DNA from: Lachnospiraceae bacterium
GTDB lineage: Bacteria; Bacillota_A; Clostridia; Lachnospirales; Lachnospiraceae
Length of the DNA: 15,116 nt
Assembly: GCA_017523185.1 (NCBI GenBank)
Contig: JAFWXB010000027.1
Coordinates: 1 to 15,116 of the forward strand
Direction: 5' to 3'
Shown: positions 6,427 to 14,614 of the stretch, one piece after another
Layout of the letters: each line of letters begins with the position of its first letter
Numbering within the stretch: the stretch's first letter is position 1
Notes under the pieces: model-generated
Database searches by the model: none
What the model was told of the DNA's origin: nothing
What the model saw: only the letters and a program-made list of their open reading frames with translations
Program-made: the position numbers and the translations under genes

Positions 6427-8736
6427 TTAATTTAAAACCTTTATTAAAATTCCAATCTCTGCTGTTGCAACTTCATTTTTATTGCTATCCAACAAATGAT
6501 ACGTCACAATCGCTGAATAATTTCCTGCTTCCAAATCATGTTCTAACCTAATGGTTTCCAAACGCTCTCCAACATGAATTATTTCTGAAGTATAAATACA
6601 TTCTCCATTGTCTAATTTTACATCAAAATACATATCATTTTGATTTTCTGTGGAGTTTTCCACATATGCATCTGAAGAAATTGCCAAACCATCCGTAAAT
6701 GTCCATTCCACATTCATAACTGCATTATATGGAATGGTTTCTTCTTGTTGGTAGCCAATCGCACTCGTTTCAAATTTTGCACGCCCATTTGTAGGTTCAC
6801 TATCATTCCAATGTGAACTGTAATGCCCCACTAAACTAATAAAAATAATTCCTCCAAAAATAACAAGATAATATTTAATATTTCTTTTCTTTTCTAAATT
6901 ATCACTATCTTCTTTTTCATCTATCTCTTTTTCTTCATATTCTTTGTTTTGCAATAACTCCATTTGTTTAATTGCATGATTACAAGCATATCCTACACCC
7001 AACAACGTCCAAAAAATAACCGATACTCCGATTGTAGAATCATTAATTAATCCTGCAATCATATAACAAACAGAAGCAATAAAAATACCAGCTCCACATC
7101 TCTCTGTAAATGTCAATAAATTACGTTTTAAATAAATTTTAGCAGATTGTACAAAATATATTCCATAAAAAACAAGATACGCCAATAAAGACAATACACC
7201 TGTTTGAATCCCAATCTGCAAATATGTATTATGTGGTTTTGTAATTGTCTGAGAACCAAATCCATTTTGTGCAGATGCCACATAATCATATTGTGGAAAC
7301 ATAAATGAATATGTATCCGGTCCACTTCCTAAAAAAATCGTTTCTTTTAAAATAGGAATTGATTTTCCCCAAATAAAATCACGTCCTGAAAAACCACCCA
7401 TCAAATGAAAAATTGGAATATCAAATAATTCAGAATCATATAATTTTGTATATCTTCCATATAAATTCAAATAATAATATGTTTCATCTGTTGGCGAATA
7501 ACAAATATTAAAATTGCAATTTTCCGAGCTAATCACATAACCCACTTGTTGATTTCCTACATTCAATTTTTGAAACGCTAACTCATCAAAAAAAACATCT
7601 TCAAAATAATACTTTCCATCTTCTTCTGATACTACCACAGACAAAATAATATTATTTTCATCTTTTACTTCTAAATCATAGCCATTCTCTGTTTTTATAT
7701 AATTTACTTTTATTACTGTATCTTTATATACAATTGAAAAATACTCATCATATAAAGTAATATCTTTTAATGCATATTCTTTGTCAGGTGTATAACCAGC
7801 TTCAAAACGACTAATTACTTTCATAAACACAGAGTTTTCGCCTTGATAAACATTCAATGCTACAAATGCAATAACTACCCCTGCTACAATCACAATCATT
7901 TTTTTTCCAAGTCTTCGTCCAAAATAAAATACCATAAAAATAACACATGGAATTAAAGTAATAACTGCTGTTTTTGAACCTGAACCCACAAAACAACTAA
8001 ATGCAAGCCCTAATAAGATTAAATATAATATTACATATTTTTTCTGTTTGATTGTAAATAACAACATCAATAAAATTGGAATTACAATACAACAATATAC
8101 TCCCACATAATTCGGATTATATAATGTAATGCTTACACGTCCTTCTTCAAAGGTACGTTGAATCGTATCTCTATATTGTGCATATTCTCCTGTAAAAAGA
8201 ATATTTTTTCCAAATTCAGTTAAAAACGGGTCTTTTCCAATAAATTGAAAAAATCCAATCAAACATAAGAAAAAAATACCAATGAAAAATGTAAAAAATA
8301 CGATTTTTAGTTGTTGTTCTGTCTTTATAACTGCATAAGCATAATAACAAATCATTCCATACCCAAATAGTACAAACGTAGACTCCATCATATCTGGAAA
8401 TCCATGCCATGTATGATAAGAACTTACGGATACAAAAGAAGACAATAATACTAATGTTAAGTAAATTGCTAATGGAAGAAATGCTTTTTCTTTTGGTAAT
8501 TGTTTTTTGAAAAATAACCAAATAAATCCAATCACTAACATTCCATCTAATAACAACATAGCATCATGTTTGTAATACATAAATACATCAAAAAACTGCG
8601 TTGTATTTGTATACCATGAATATGATGAAAGTTGTGGGTCAAAACCAATAAATTTTACAATAAGTGGAATTATTGCAAGTGCAAATAAAATAGGAATCAA
8701 AAAAATAAGAGAACTTTTTTGTTTCTTTGATTTCAT
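6427..8736 (-). CDS. Large O-antigen ligase/Wzy-like membrane protein with extra extracytoplasmic domains
   Basis: Multi-pass membrane protein of 769 residues in the O-antigen ligase/polymerase superfamily, which joins or transfers lipid-linked glycans outside the membrane. Many hydrophobic segments fill residues 10-295 and 503-585. Ligase hallmarks include NPNYVGVY (207-214), GSGSKTA (251-257), GRDFIWGKSIPIL (451-463), FLGSGPDTY (468-476) and KPHNTYLQIGIQTG (500-513), with His502 the likely catalytic histidine. Two parts are unusual: a polar insert of about 150 residues (roughly 297-447), and, after an acidic linker and a further hydrophobic segment (about 620-637), a C-terminal polar domain (about 650-769) that looks beta-rich and resembles a surface domain seen in other Firmicute proteins. 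The ATG at 8736 follows GGAGG with 10-nt spacing. It is last in the operon, so it may polymerise or attach the glycan made upstream. Whether it is polymerase or ligase cannot be told from sequence. Confidence 0.85.
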   Translation of the reverse strand: MKSKKQKSSLIFLIPILFALAIIPLIVKFIGFDPQLSSYSWYTNTTQFFDVFMYYKHDAMLLLDGMLVIGFIWLFFKKQLPKEKAFLPLAIYLTLVLLSSFVSVSSYHTWHGFPDMMESTFVLFGYGMICYYAYAVIKTEQQLKIVFFTFFIGIFFLCLIGFFQFIGKDPFLTEFGKNILFTGEYAQYRDTIQRTFEEGRVSITLYNPNYVGVYCCIVIPILLMLLFTIKQKKYVILYLILLGLAFSCFVGSGSKTAVITLIPCVIFMVFYFGRRLGKKMIVIVAGVVIAFVALNVYQGENSVFMKVISRFEAGYTPDKEYALKDITLYDEYFSIVYKDTVIKVNYIKTENGYDLEVKDENNIILSVVVSEEDGKYYFEDVFFDELAFQKLNVGNQQVGYVISSENCNFNICYSPTDETYYYLNLYGRYTKLYDSELFDIPIFHLMGGFSGRDFIWGKSIPILKETIFLGSGPDTYSFMFPQYDYVASAQNGFGSQTITKPHNTYLQIGIQTGVLSLLAYLVFYGIYFVQSAKIYLKRNLLTFTERCGAGIFIASVCYMIAGLINDSTIGVSVIFWTLLGVGYACNHAIKQMELLQNKEYEEKEIDEKEDSDNLEKKRNIKYYLVIFGGIIFISLVGHYSSHWNDSEPTNGRAKFETSAIGYQQEETIPYNAVMNVEWTFTDGLAISSDAYVENSTENQNDMYFDVKLDNGECIYTSEIIHVGERLETIRLEHDLEAGNYSAIVTYHLLDSNKNEVATAEIGILIKVLN

Positions 8737-8772
8737 ATGTATTGTACCTCCAAGATATTATTTTTTATAAAG

Positions 8773-8803
8773 GAAATGATTAAGGAAAATCCTTAATCAT
8801 TTC
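8773..8803 (-). other. Perfect 14-bp hairpin between the methyltransferase and ligase-like genes
   Basis: Arms 8803-8790 and 8786-8773 pair perfectly around a 3-nt loop, 19 nt past the methyltransferase stop. On the minus strand the sequence after it is CTTTATAAAAAATAA, which lacks a proper U tract. It may therefore be a weak attenuator or an RNA-stability/processing element that lowers ligase expression rather than a full terminator. A full terminator would need a new promoter in a space of about 20 bp, which I do not see. Confidence 0.6.
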
Positions 8804-8822
8804 GAAGTAGATTATTAAATTT

Positions 8823-9902
8823 TTAATCTATAACTGCATACAAAACAGTTTCATTATGATCCCAAGCATAATGTCTAATATATAATTTATATTCAGGAAC
8901 TAATTCATGTATATATAAAGGAATCTCTATAATATCTTCTATTTTATGATAAATGCAAATTGCTAATTTAGGTTTCCACTTTTGTATTGTTTCTTTTGCA
9001 CCTTTTAATGCGTTTAATTCTGCACCCTCAATATCCATTTTAATAAAAGTAACATTTTCCCCTTGCATTATACTATCTAAATCTATTACTTTAATACTAT
9101 CATTTCCATTTTCACTAATACAAGAACCTAATGAACCTTTCAATTGAAATAAAAGAACTGTTTCAGAATTCCACATACCATAATTATAAATATCCATATT
9201 TTCAATATTACATTCTGTTTTTATTGATTGACATTTTTTATAATTATAACTATCTGGCTCAAATGCAATAATTTTTTTATATGTTTGACATTTATTTCTA
9301 AATATTAAACTTGTACTACAATCAAAACAACCACCATCTACAAAAACTTCATTTTCTTTTAATCTTATCACATCATCAAAATATTGATTACATATATATG
9401 CTAATTGACATTCTAAAATTTCTTTATTTCGACTTGATGACAATATATTTTCAATAGAAATATGCATTTCCAACAATTCATTTACAATTTCTTCCGAACA
9501 ATACCTTGGAGAAACAAGAAGAACACATTCTTTATAGTCTAAATAATAGGTATTCTTATCTATGACAGGATATCCTAAAAAAGTTGATACGTTTTTTGCT
9601 TTTCTATCACAAAATGATAAAATCTTAATATGTGGTAAAAAATATTCAATAAATTTACTTAATAACTTTCCATAATCTCCAATTCCATAAATAATCACAT
9701 CTCGATTATCTATCAAATTTTCTAATTTTTTAGCAATTTCTTTAATGTATACACTATTTCTTAAATGCTCTAGTTCATATTGAAACATATTATCAATATA
9801 AATATCATCTCTTGTAAGATTATACAAAATTCTATTTAAAAAAATATCTTTAGATTGTTCATCTTCAAGTAACTCATATACTTTTTTTAAATCTTTCATC
9901 AT
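8823..9902 (-). CDS. FkbM-family methyltransferase with N-terminal Rossmann-like domain
   Basis: Probable SAM-dependent O-methyltransferase acting on a sugar or glycan intermediate in the cytoplasm. From the chosen start it has 359 residues. The C-terminal half is a clear FkbM domain: the SAM-binding loop VFVDGGCFD (186-194), FEPD (214-217) and IKMDIEGAELNALKGA (287-302), then LAICIYH. The N-terminal part carries a nucleotide-binding-like strand-loop, VIIYGIGDYGKLL (69-81), in a domain of about 80 residues reminiscent of the one at the start of the neighbouring acetyltransferase. The frame can be extended to a TTG at 9920 or an ATG at 9911, but these overlap or crowd the GAGGAG site at 9918-9913. 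The ATG at 9902 (10-nt spacing) is preferred and 9899 is possible. The substrate is unknown; a polysaccharide role rests on the operon. Confidence 0.87.
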   Translation of the reverse strand: MMKDLKKVYELLEDEQSKDIFLNRILYNLTRDDIYIDNMFQYELEHLRNSVYIKEIAKKLENLIDNRDVIIYGIGDYGKLLSKFIEYFLPHIKILSFCDRKAKNVSTFLGYPVIDKNTYYLDYKECVLLVSPRYCSEEIVNELLEMHISIENILSSSRNKEILECQLAYICNQYFDDVIRLKENEVFVDGGCFDCSTSLIFRNKCQTYKKIIAFEPDSYNYKKCQSIKTECNIENMDIYNYGMWNSETVLLFQLKGSLGSCISENGNDSIKVIDLDSIMQGENVTFIKMDIEGAELNALKGAKETIQKWKPKLAICIYHKIEDIIEIPLYIHELVPEYKLYIRHYAWDHNETVLYAVID

Positions 9903-9912
9903 ACAAGTCATT

Positions 9913-9918
9913 CTCCTC
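9913..9918 (-). promoter_or_regulatory. Ribosome binding site deciding the start of the FkbM-family gene
   Basis: GAGGAG on the minus strand lies 10 nt before the ATG at 9902 but only 1 nt before the ATG at 9911, and it is inside the frame opened by the TTG at 9920. This favours 9902 over the longer versions. Confidence 0.7.
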
Positions 9919-9937
9919 AAATTACAATAATTTACTT

Positions 9938-10891
9938 TTAGTTATCTAAAAAATTTTCATCAAATTTTTCACAAAATTCTTTTGGACAGAAAAAGTCCTC
10001 TATATTTTCTTCTATTTTTTCAATTGGCCAATCCCACCATTTAATTCTTAAAAATGCTTCTATTAAATGTGGTTCAAATCGATATTTAATTACTTTTGCC
10101 GGAACACCACCAACAATTGCATAAGGTTCTACATCATGTGTAACTACTGTACCTGCTGCACAAACTGCACCATCACCAATTATTACACCTGGTAAAATAA
10201 CTACATTTGCTCCAATCCAAACATCATTGCCAATTACTACTGGAGGATTGTTGCGAATATTACTGTATTCCCATGAGTGATTATTAGAATATTTTCCATA
10301 TTTATTTACTAACTGTTTTCTTTTTTCTGAAATATATCTTGAAAAAAATGCTCTCATGTCCAAAAAAGAATGTGTTGTAACTGCATCTAATGAATGATTA
10401 ATTACCACTTTAGCAGATTCATTTATAGAACAAAATCTTCCTATTTTTTCTATAATTGGAAAATCTTTCAAAAGTGTATCATATCCATATGTATATCTTC
10501 CAATCAAACAATTTTTATATATAATATCCTGTTTATTGTATCTTTCATTATCTATTAAATACAAATAATCTTTTTCTTTATATGCTTTACTTTCTAAATA
10601 TTGTTCTATTAAATTAAAAATATTTGATGTTGCTATAATTACATAATATTGAGAAGGATTTAAAAATTGAGGATATTCTATTTCTTCTTGCCAATTTTTT
10701 GCTTGTAAATAAATAAAAATAGAACTCTTCAATTCTAAAATTTCTAATACTTCATATACAATATTGAAATATTCTTTTTGCCCCCAAATAACAATTTTTT
10801 TATTTTGTATTTTATCTCTATTTTCCTTTATTTTTCTTATACAAATTTCCCTAAAATTGTCTTCAAAACTCCTATGTACTAACCAACTCAT
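9938..10891 (-). CDS. Left-handed beta-helix (CatB/Xat-type) acetyltransferase with N-terminal Rossmann-like domain
   Basis: Probable O- or N-acetyltransferase that modifies a sugar during surface-glycan synthesis using acetyl-CoA. It has 317 residues. The C-terminal part (about 125-290) is a hexapeptide-repeat domain: [19 protein letters not shown], then [20 protein letters not shown] and [15 protein letters not shown], ending [13 protein letters not shown]. His166, in the INHS segment, is the likely catalytic base. The N-terminal 115 residues contain a strand-loop-helix of nucleotide-binding type, [20 protein letters not shown] (31-50), that parallels the front of the methyltransferase encoded next. 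The ATG at 10891 has GGGAG about 7 nt upstream. It sits 26 bp after the three-domain gene and 35 bp before the methyltransferase start, consistent with one operon. The acceptor is not known. Confidence 0.87.
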   Translation of the reverse strand: MSWLVHRSFEDNFREICIRKIKENRDKIQNKKIVIWGQKEYFNIVYEVLEILELKSSIFIYLQAKNWQEEIEYPQFLNPSQYYVIIATSNIFNLIEQYLESKAYKEKDYLYLIDNERYNKQDIIYKNCLIGRYTYGYDTLLKDFPIIEKIGRFCSINESAKVVINHSLDAVTTHSFLDMRAFFSRYISEKRKQLVNKYGKYSNNHSWEYSNIRNNPPVVIGNDVWIGANVVILPGVIIGDGAVCAAGTVVTHDVEPYAIVGGVPAKVIKYRFEPHLIEAFLRIKWWDWPIEKIEENIEDFFCPKEFCEKFDENFLDN

Positions 10892-10917
10892 ATAAATACT
10901 CCCTATACATATTTTTT

Positions 10918-13056
10918 CTAATCTTTATTTCGAAAACACTCATAACAAATATTTTTTATATCTTTTATAGAATCCTGAAATACTTCATTATTTTGAAAAT
11001 AAACTCCATCTACTTTAAAATACTCTGTCATATCTTGTATCTCATTATTAATTAGTAATTTTCTTTCTGGCTGAATATATTGTTGGCAATTATATTGACA
11101 AACAGGTGTTGGTATACAAATATATATTTCTTTCACATCACAAAATTTTAACATATCACATATTACTTTTAATGTTGTTCCTGTAAATATTGCTTCATCT
11201 ACTATTGCAATTGTCTTTTCTTTTATTAATTCTGCAATAGCATATATTTTTTCTCGAATTATTTTTTCTCTTAATAACACATCTGCAATCTGAAAACTTC
11301 TCATATTAGAATCTGTTTTTACTAAAGCTTGCAAATAAGGTATTTTTAATTCTTCTGCTAAACCCATTGCATAAAATAGCCCTGATGTAGGTACTGGAAC
11401 AATATAATCTAGTTTATTTACTACATCTTTTGGAATACATTTACCCAATTTTTTCCCTAAAATATATCTATATTTTCCAATATTTTTTCCATATACAGTT
11501 TCATTTGGAAATCCTTTATAAATTAATTTAAAAGCACAATGCAATTGTTTTTTTAACATCTGTGTTCCTTTAATAATATCAGAAACCATATAATCCTCTT
11601 TTGTAATTTCTAATCGAATATGTTTTGGTCTATTAAATAATGTTCCACTTTTTTCATATATATTTTCTGAACTATATCCAAATACTTCTGCAATTACTTT
11701 TGCCCATTGATATTTTGTGACTCCAACATCACTTGTAATATGAATAATTCCTTTTTTAGTTAAAGATTTTTCTATTACATCAGCAACTTCATCTATTAAT
11801 ACAGGATATCTAATTTGTATATTATCTAGTTCTATTTTCTTATTTTTTTCCAATTGACCAATTATATAATTTGGAAATGTTATTTTATCTTGTTCATCAT
11901 TATAACCATATAAAATTGGAATTCTTACAATTAAACTATTATCATAACTTTTTACAATATCCTCTGCTTTTACTTTTGTTATACCATAAAAATTTTTAGG
12001 TATTCTAATATCATCTTTTCGATATTCGCTATATTTTTCTCCATCAAATACATAATCTGTAGATATATGAATTAACTTAATATTCCATTTCTTACATATA
12101 TTTACAATATTTTTTGTTGCCTCTACATTGACATGTTCTGCTTTTTCTTTATTCTTTTCACACAGGTCTGGTTCTGCAATTCCTGCAGTATGAATAATAA
12201 TTGTAGGTTTTATAAATGTTATATACGCTTCCACACGTTCTATATCTAATAAATCAATTGCAATAAATTCAGAATTATTTCCGTGACCTTTTATTCCAAT
12301 TACTTCATAATTACGTTTTAATATATGATATATTTTTTTCCCTAAAAATCCAGACGCTCCAGTAACTAAAATAATATTTGACTTATTCTCATATACTTTT
12401 TTTACTGCTAAATAATCTTGATATGTATCTATATCATATACTGGCATTTGTGAAACCAACGGATAAAATAAAAAATTTTTCAAACATTTTGAAATTGGAA
12501 CTGTATACCAATTTTTTCGATTTTCTATTTTTAATAATTCTTTTTGTAACTTTCCAACATCCTTTTTACAAATTTTCATTATACTTTCATAAGTATTTAA
12601 CGAAAAAATATGCTTTCCAAGTTCTGAAACATAACCATTTGTATCAATTTTTATTCCTGTTCCACCATATTTAGTTTGATATTTTGAAATTACTAATATA
12701 TTTGTTTCTATACTTAATAAATTTAAAATAATCTCTTTTTCAAAAACTAAATCTCCATCTAATACTATAATATCTTCTTCTATATTTTGTAATGCGATTC
12801 CCAGACTATATGCATTATTTGTTATCATATAAATATCATTTTCTATTATAGTTATATTCTTATGTAATTTAATACTTTCTTTTTTATAGCCTGTTACGAC
12901 AATAATATTTTCTTCTAAAATTCCACATTCCTTTAATATTCGTACTTGTCTTTCTAGAATTGTTTCATTAGCAATTGTAAGTGTAACTTTAGACTTATCT
13001 TTAATATATAAACCTAATTCTCCATTTTCACCAGCAGCTAAAATTATAACTTTCAT
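10918..13056 (-). CDS. Three-domain protein: nucleotidyltransferase-like, RmlD-like reductase and PurF-like phosphoribosyltransferase
   Basis: A 712-residue protein with three recognisable parts. Residues 1-225 resemble LicC-type GT-A nucleotidyltransferases ([16 protein letters not shown]; metal-site DGD at 100-102; DID at 208-210), but the phosphate-binding loop is degenerate: the usual Arg13 and Pro22 are Glu13 and Ser22. Residues 227-505 form a short-chain dehydrogenase/reductase like RmlD, with TGASGFLG (232-239), STDYVFDG (332-339) and the catalytic Tyr357-x3-Lys361. Residues 510-712 resemble the phosphoribosyltransferase half of PurF: VPVPTSG (553-559), an Arg586-x-Phe motif in the NMRSF segment, and the PRPP loop [11 protein letters not shown] (618-628) with the acidic pair Asp620-Glu621. 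The glutaminase half of PurF is absent. The ATG at 13056 is 2 bp after the previous stop, with GGAG 8 nt upstream. The frame is open throughout, so this is a real fusion in the sequence. Product and substrate are unknown; a role in making an activated glycan substituent is inferred. Confidence 0.82.
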   Translation of the reverse strand: MKVIILAAGENGELGLYIKDKSKVTLTIANETILERQVRILKECGILEENIIVVTGYKKESIKLHKNITIIENDIYMITNNAYSLGIALQNIEEDIIVLDGDLVFEKEIILNLLSIETNILVISKYQTKYGGTGIKIDTNGYVSELGKHIFSLNTYESIMKICKKDVGKLQKELLKIENRKNWYTVPISKCLKNFLFYPLVSQMPVYDIDTYQDYLAVKKVYENKSNIILVTGASGFLGKKIYHILKRNYEVIGIKGHGNNSEFIAIDLLDIERVEAYITFIKPTIIIHTAGIAEPDLCEKNKEKAEHVNVEATKNIVNICKKWNIKLIHISTDYVFDGEKYSEYRKDDIRIPKNFYGITKVKAEDIVKSYDNSLIVRIPILYGYNDEQDKITFPNYIIGQLEKNKKIELDNIQIRYPVLIDEVADVIEKSLTKKGIIHITSDVGVTKYQWAKVIAEVFGYSSENIYEKSGTLFNRPKHIRLEITKEDYMVSDIIKGTQMLKKQLHCAFKLIYKGFPNETVYGKNIGKYRYILGKKLGKCIPKDVVNKLDYIVPVPTSGLFYAMGLAEELKIPYLQALVKTDSNMRSFQIADVLLREKIIREKIYAIAELIKEKTIAIVDEAIFTGTTLKVICDMLKFCDVKEIYICIPTPVCQYNCQQYIQPERKLLINNEIQDMTEYFKVDGVYFQNNEVFQDSIKDIKNICYECFRNKD

Positions 13057-13058
13057 AT

Positions 13059-13742
13059 TTACTTCTCCAAATGAAACAATTGTAATGTTTCTATATAATC
13101 TTCTACAAAATCTATTTCACTCCATAAAGATTCTGTTACACAATTATAAAATTTATATTTTTCACATAATTCTGTTATTGCTCTTGTATACCATGTAACT
13201 TCATTTTTTTCATTTAATAATAATTTACGAAATTCAGAAATTCTTTCTTTTTCCATTTTAAAAATACTAATATATATATATCCAGTATTTTTATATTCTT
13301 TCCCAACTTTAAGAACACGTTCCAATTCTGTTGTTACAATTCCTGTACTTTCTAATAAATCATTCGATTTTTTACTTAAAAGTACATTTTTTTCCTTATG
13401 TATCAATATTTCTTTTATAATATTTACATCAAAACATAAATCTGCATCAAGTACCAAAATATCATCATTAATTATTTCTAATGCTAAACCTAAACTATAT
13501 GAATTATCTTTTATATTATATTTATCATTAATAATCAAATTTTTCGCATATGGTTCTAACAAATGATATTGATATCCACCTACAATATAAATATCCATAT
13601 CTGTAAATCCACATTCTTTTAATAATCTTATTTCTCTTTCTAAAATCGTTTCATTTCCTAATTTCAATAAACACTTCGGTTTTCCTTGTGTATATGTTTC
13701 TAAACGCTTTCCTTGACCTGCTGCTAAAATGATAACTTTCAC
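13059..13742 (-). CDS. LicC-like sugar/choline-phosphate nucleotidyltransferase
   Basis: Cytoplasmic GT-A-fold enzyme that should join an NTP to a phosphorylated small molecule or sugar, giving an activated donor and pyrophosphate. It has 227 residues, the usual LicC-type length. The phosphate-binding signature is intact: LAAGQGKRL (6-14) with Arg13, then KPKCLL with Pro22-Lys23. The metal site is LDAD (98-101) and the second acidic site is EID (209-211). The start is GTG at 13742, overlapping the LicD stop as GTGA, with GGAG 8 nt upstream. It is a close tandem paralogue of the first domain of the next protein, sharing MKVIILAAG and NETILER with RLLKECG nearby. Next to a LicD gene the product could be CDP-choline or a similar CDP-linked group, but the LicA/LicB/choline-uptake genes are not in view and the substrate is open. 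Confidence 0.87.
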   Translation of the reverse strand: MKVIILAAGQGKRLETYTQGKPKCLLKLGNETILEREIRLLKECGFTDMDIYIVGGYQYHLLEPYAKNLIINDKYNIKDNSYSLGLALEIINDDILVLDADLCFDVNIIKEILIHKEKNVLLSKKSNDLLESTGIVTTELERVLKVGKEYKNTGYIYISIFKMEKERISEFRKLLLNEKNEVTWYTRAITELCEKYKFYNCVTESLWSEIDFVEDYIETLQLFHLEK

Positions 13743-14584
13743 TTCATTTTCTCCTTATATATATAATTTTCAAATACAGAAATATCCGAAACAGGATGTA
13801 TCTTTCTTTTTGATATAGGTGGTAACTGCATATAATCACCAAACTCAAATGTTAAAAAATCATGATAATTTTTTATTCCCTTAAAAAAATACCCTTCAAA
13901 TTCATATATATTACTTTCTAAATACCATTTTTTCAAATATCCACAGCGTTTATTGGGAAAAGGCATTAAAGCAATCCTTACATATTTTGATTCTTTTTTA
14001 TTTCTTTTTATTACTAATTGATTATAATGTTTTAAAATAACTTCTCTTGGAATTTTATTTAAAACATCATATATTTTTCTTTTTAATATATTTTTCTCTG
14101 CGATTCTTCCTACTTCTGACCATAAAATTTTACGAATACAAAAACAATGAAATTCATTACTTATTCTATGTAAATAATTATTTGGTATATTATCTACTGG
14201 AAAAATATCAATAAATACGCCTTGTTCATACGGCATATGTTCTTGATATTCTCTTAAAAATAAAGTATTTTTTCTTCTAATTTTCCCATAACTCCATCTA
14301 TATCCATCCGTATTCTCTGCATCTTGAAAATAAAATCTCGAATTATCCAATTCTTTTTTACATATATTTCTAAAATAATTGTAATCATTTCGCAACATTG
14401 TAATATCTGCATCATCGTCCCATGGAATAAACCCATTATGTCTAATTGCCCCTAATAAAGTACCTCCTATAATATTATAAGGAATATCATATTTTTCACA
14501 TATTCTATTCACTTCTAAAAGCATCTCTAACTCTATCATTTGTAACATTCGCAATGTATCTTTATCTAATTCTTTCATTTCCAT
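13739..14584 (-). CDS. LicD-family phosphotransferase
   Basis: LicD-family protein of 281 residues; family members transfer a phosphate-linked group such as phosphocholine from a nucleotide donor to a glycan, with a nucleotidyltransferase fold. The core motif is complete: IIGGTLLGAIRHNGFIPW followed by DDDAD, placing metal-binding acids at Asp56, Asp57, Asp58 and Asp60, then a MLRNDY segment. A second family block, GVFIDIFPVDNIP, is present at about 121-133. The first ATG (14584) is used here; an ATG two codons later (14578) has a better distance to the AGG at 14589-14587, so the first two residues are uncertain. It overlaps the nucleotidyltransferase by 4 bases, and the pairing supports a donor-maker/transferase relationship. 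The group transferred is unknown. Confidence 0.9.
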   Translation of the reverse strand: MEMKELDKDTLRMLQMIELEMLLEVNRICEKYDIPYNIIGGTLLGAIRHNGFIPWDDDADITMLRNDYNYFRNICKKELDNSRFYFQDAENTDGYRWSYGKIRRKNTLFLREYQEHMPYEQGVFIDIFPVDNIPNNYLHRISNEFHCFCIRKILWSEVGRIAEKNILKRKIYDVLNKIPREVILKHYNQLVIKRNKKESKYVRIALMPFPNKRCGYLKKWYLESNIYEFEGYFFKGIKNYHDFLTFEFGDYMQLPPISKRKIHPVSDISVFENYIYKEKMK

Positions 14585-14614
14585 ATACCTATAAAAAATA
14601 AATCCATATTTCTA

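Noticed and set aside
12378..12674. Plus-strand 98-codon open frame inside the three-domain gene
   Set aside because: Antisense to a domain with clear motifs; hydrophobic low-complexity translation and no ribosome binding site.
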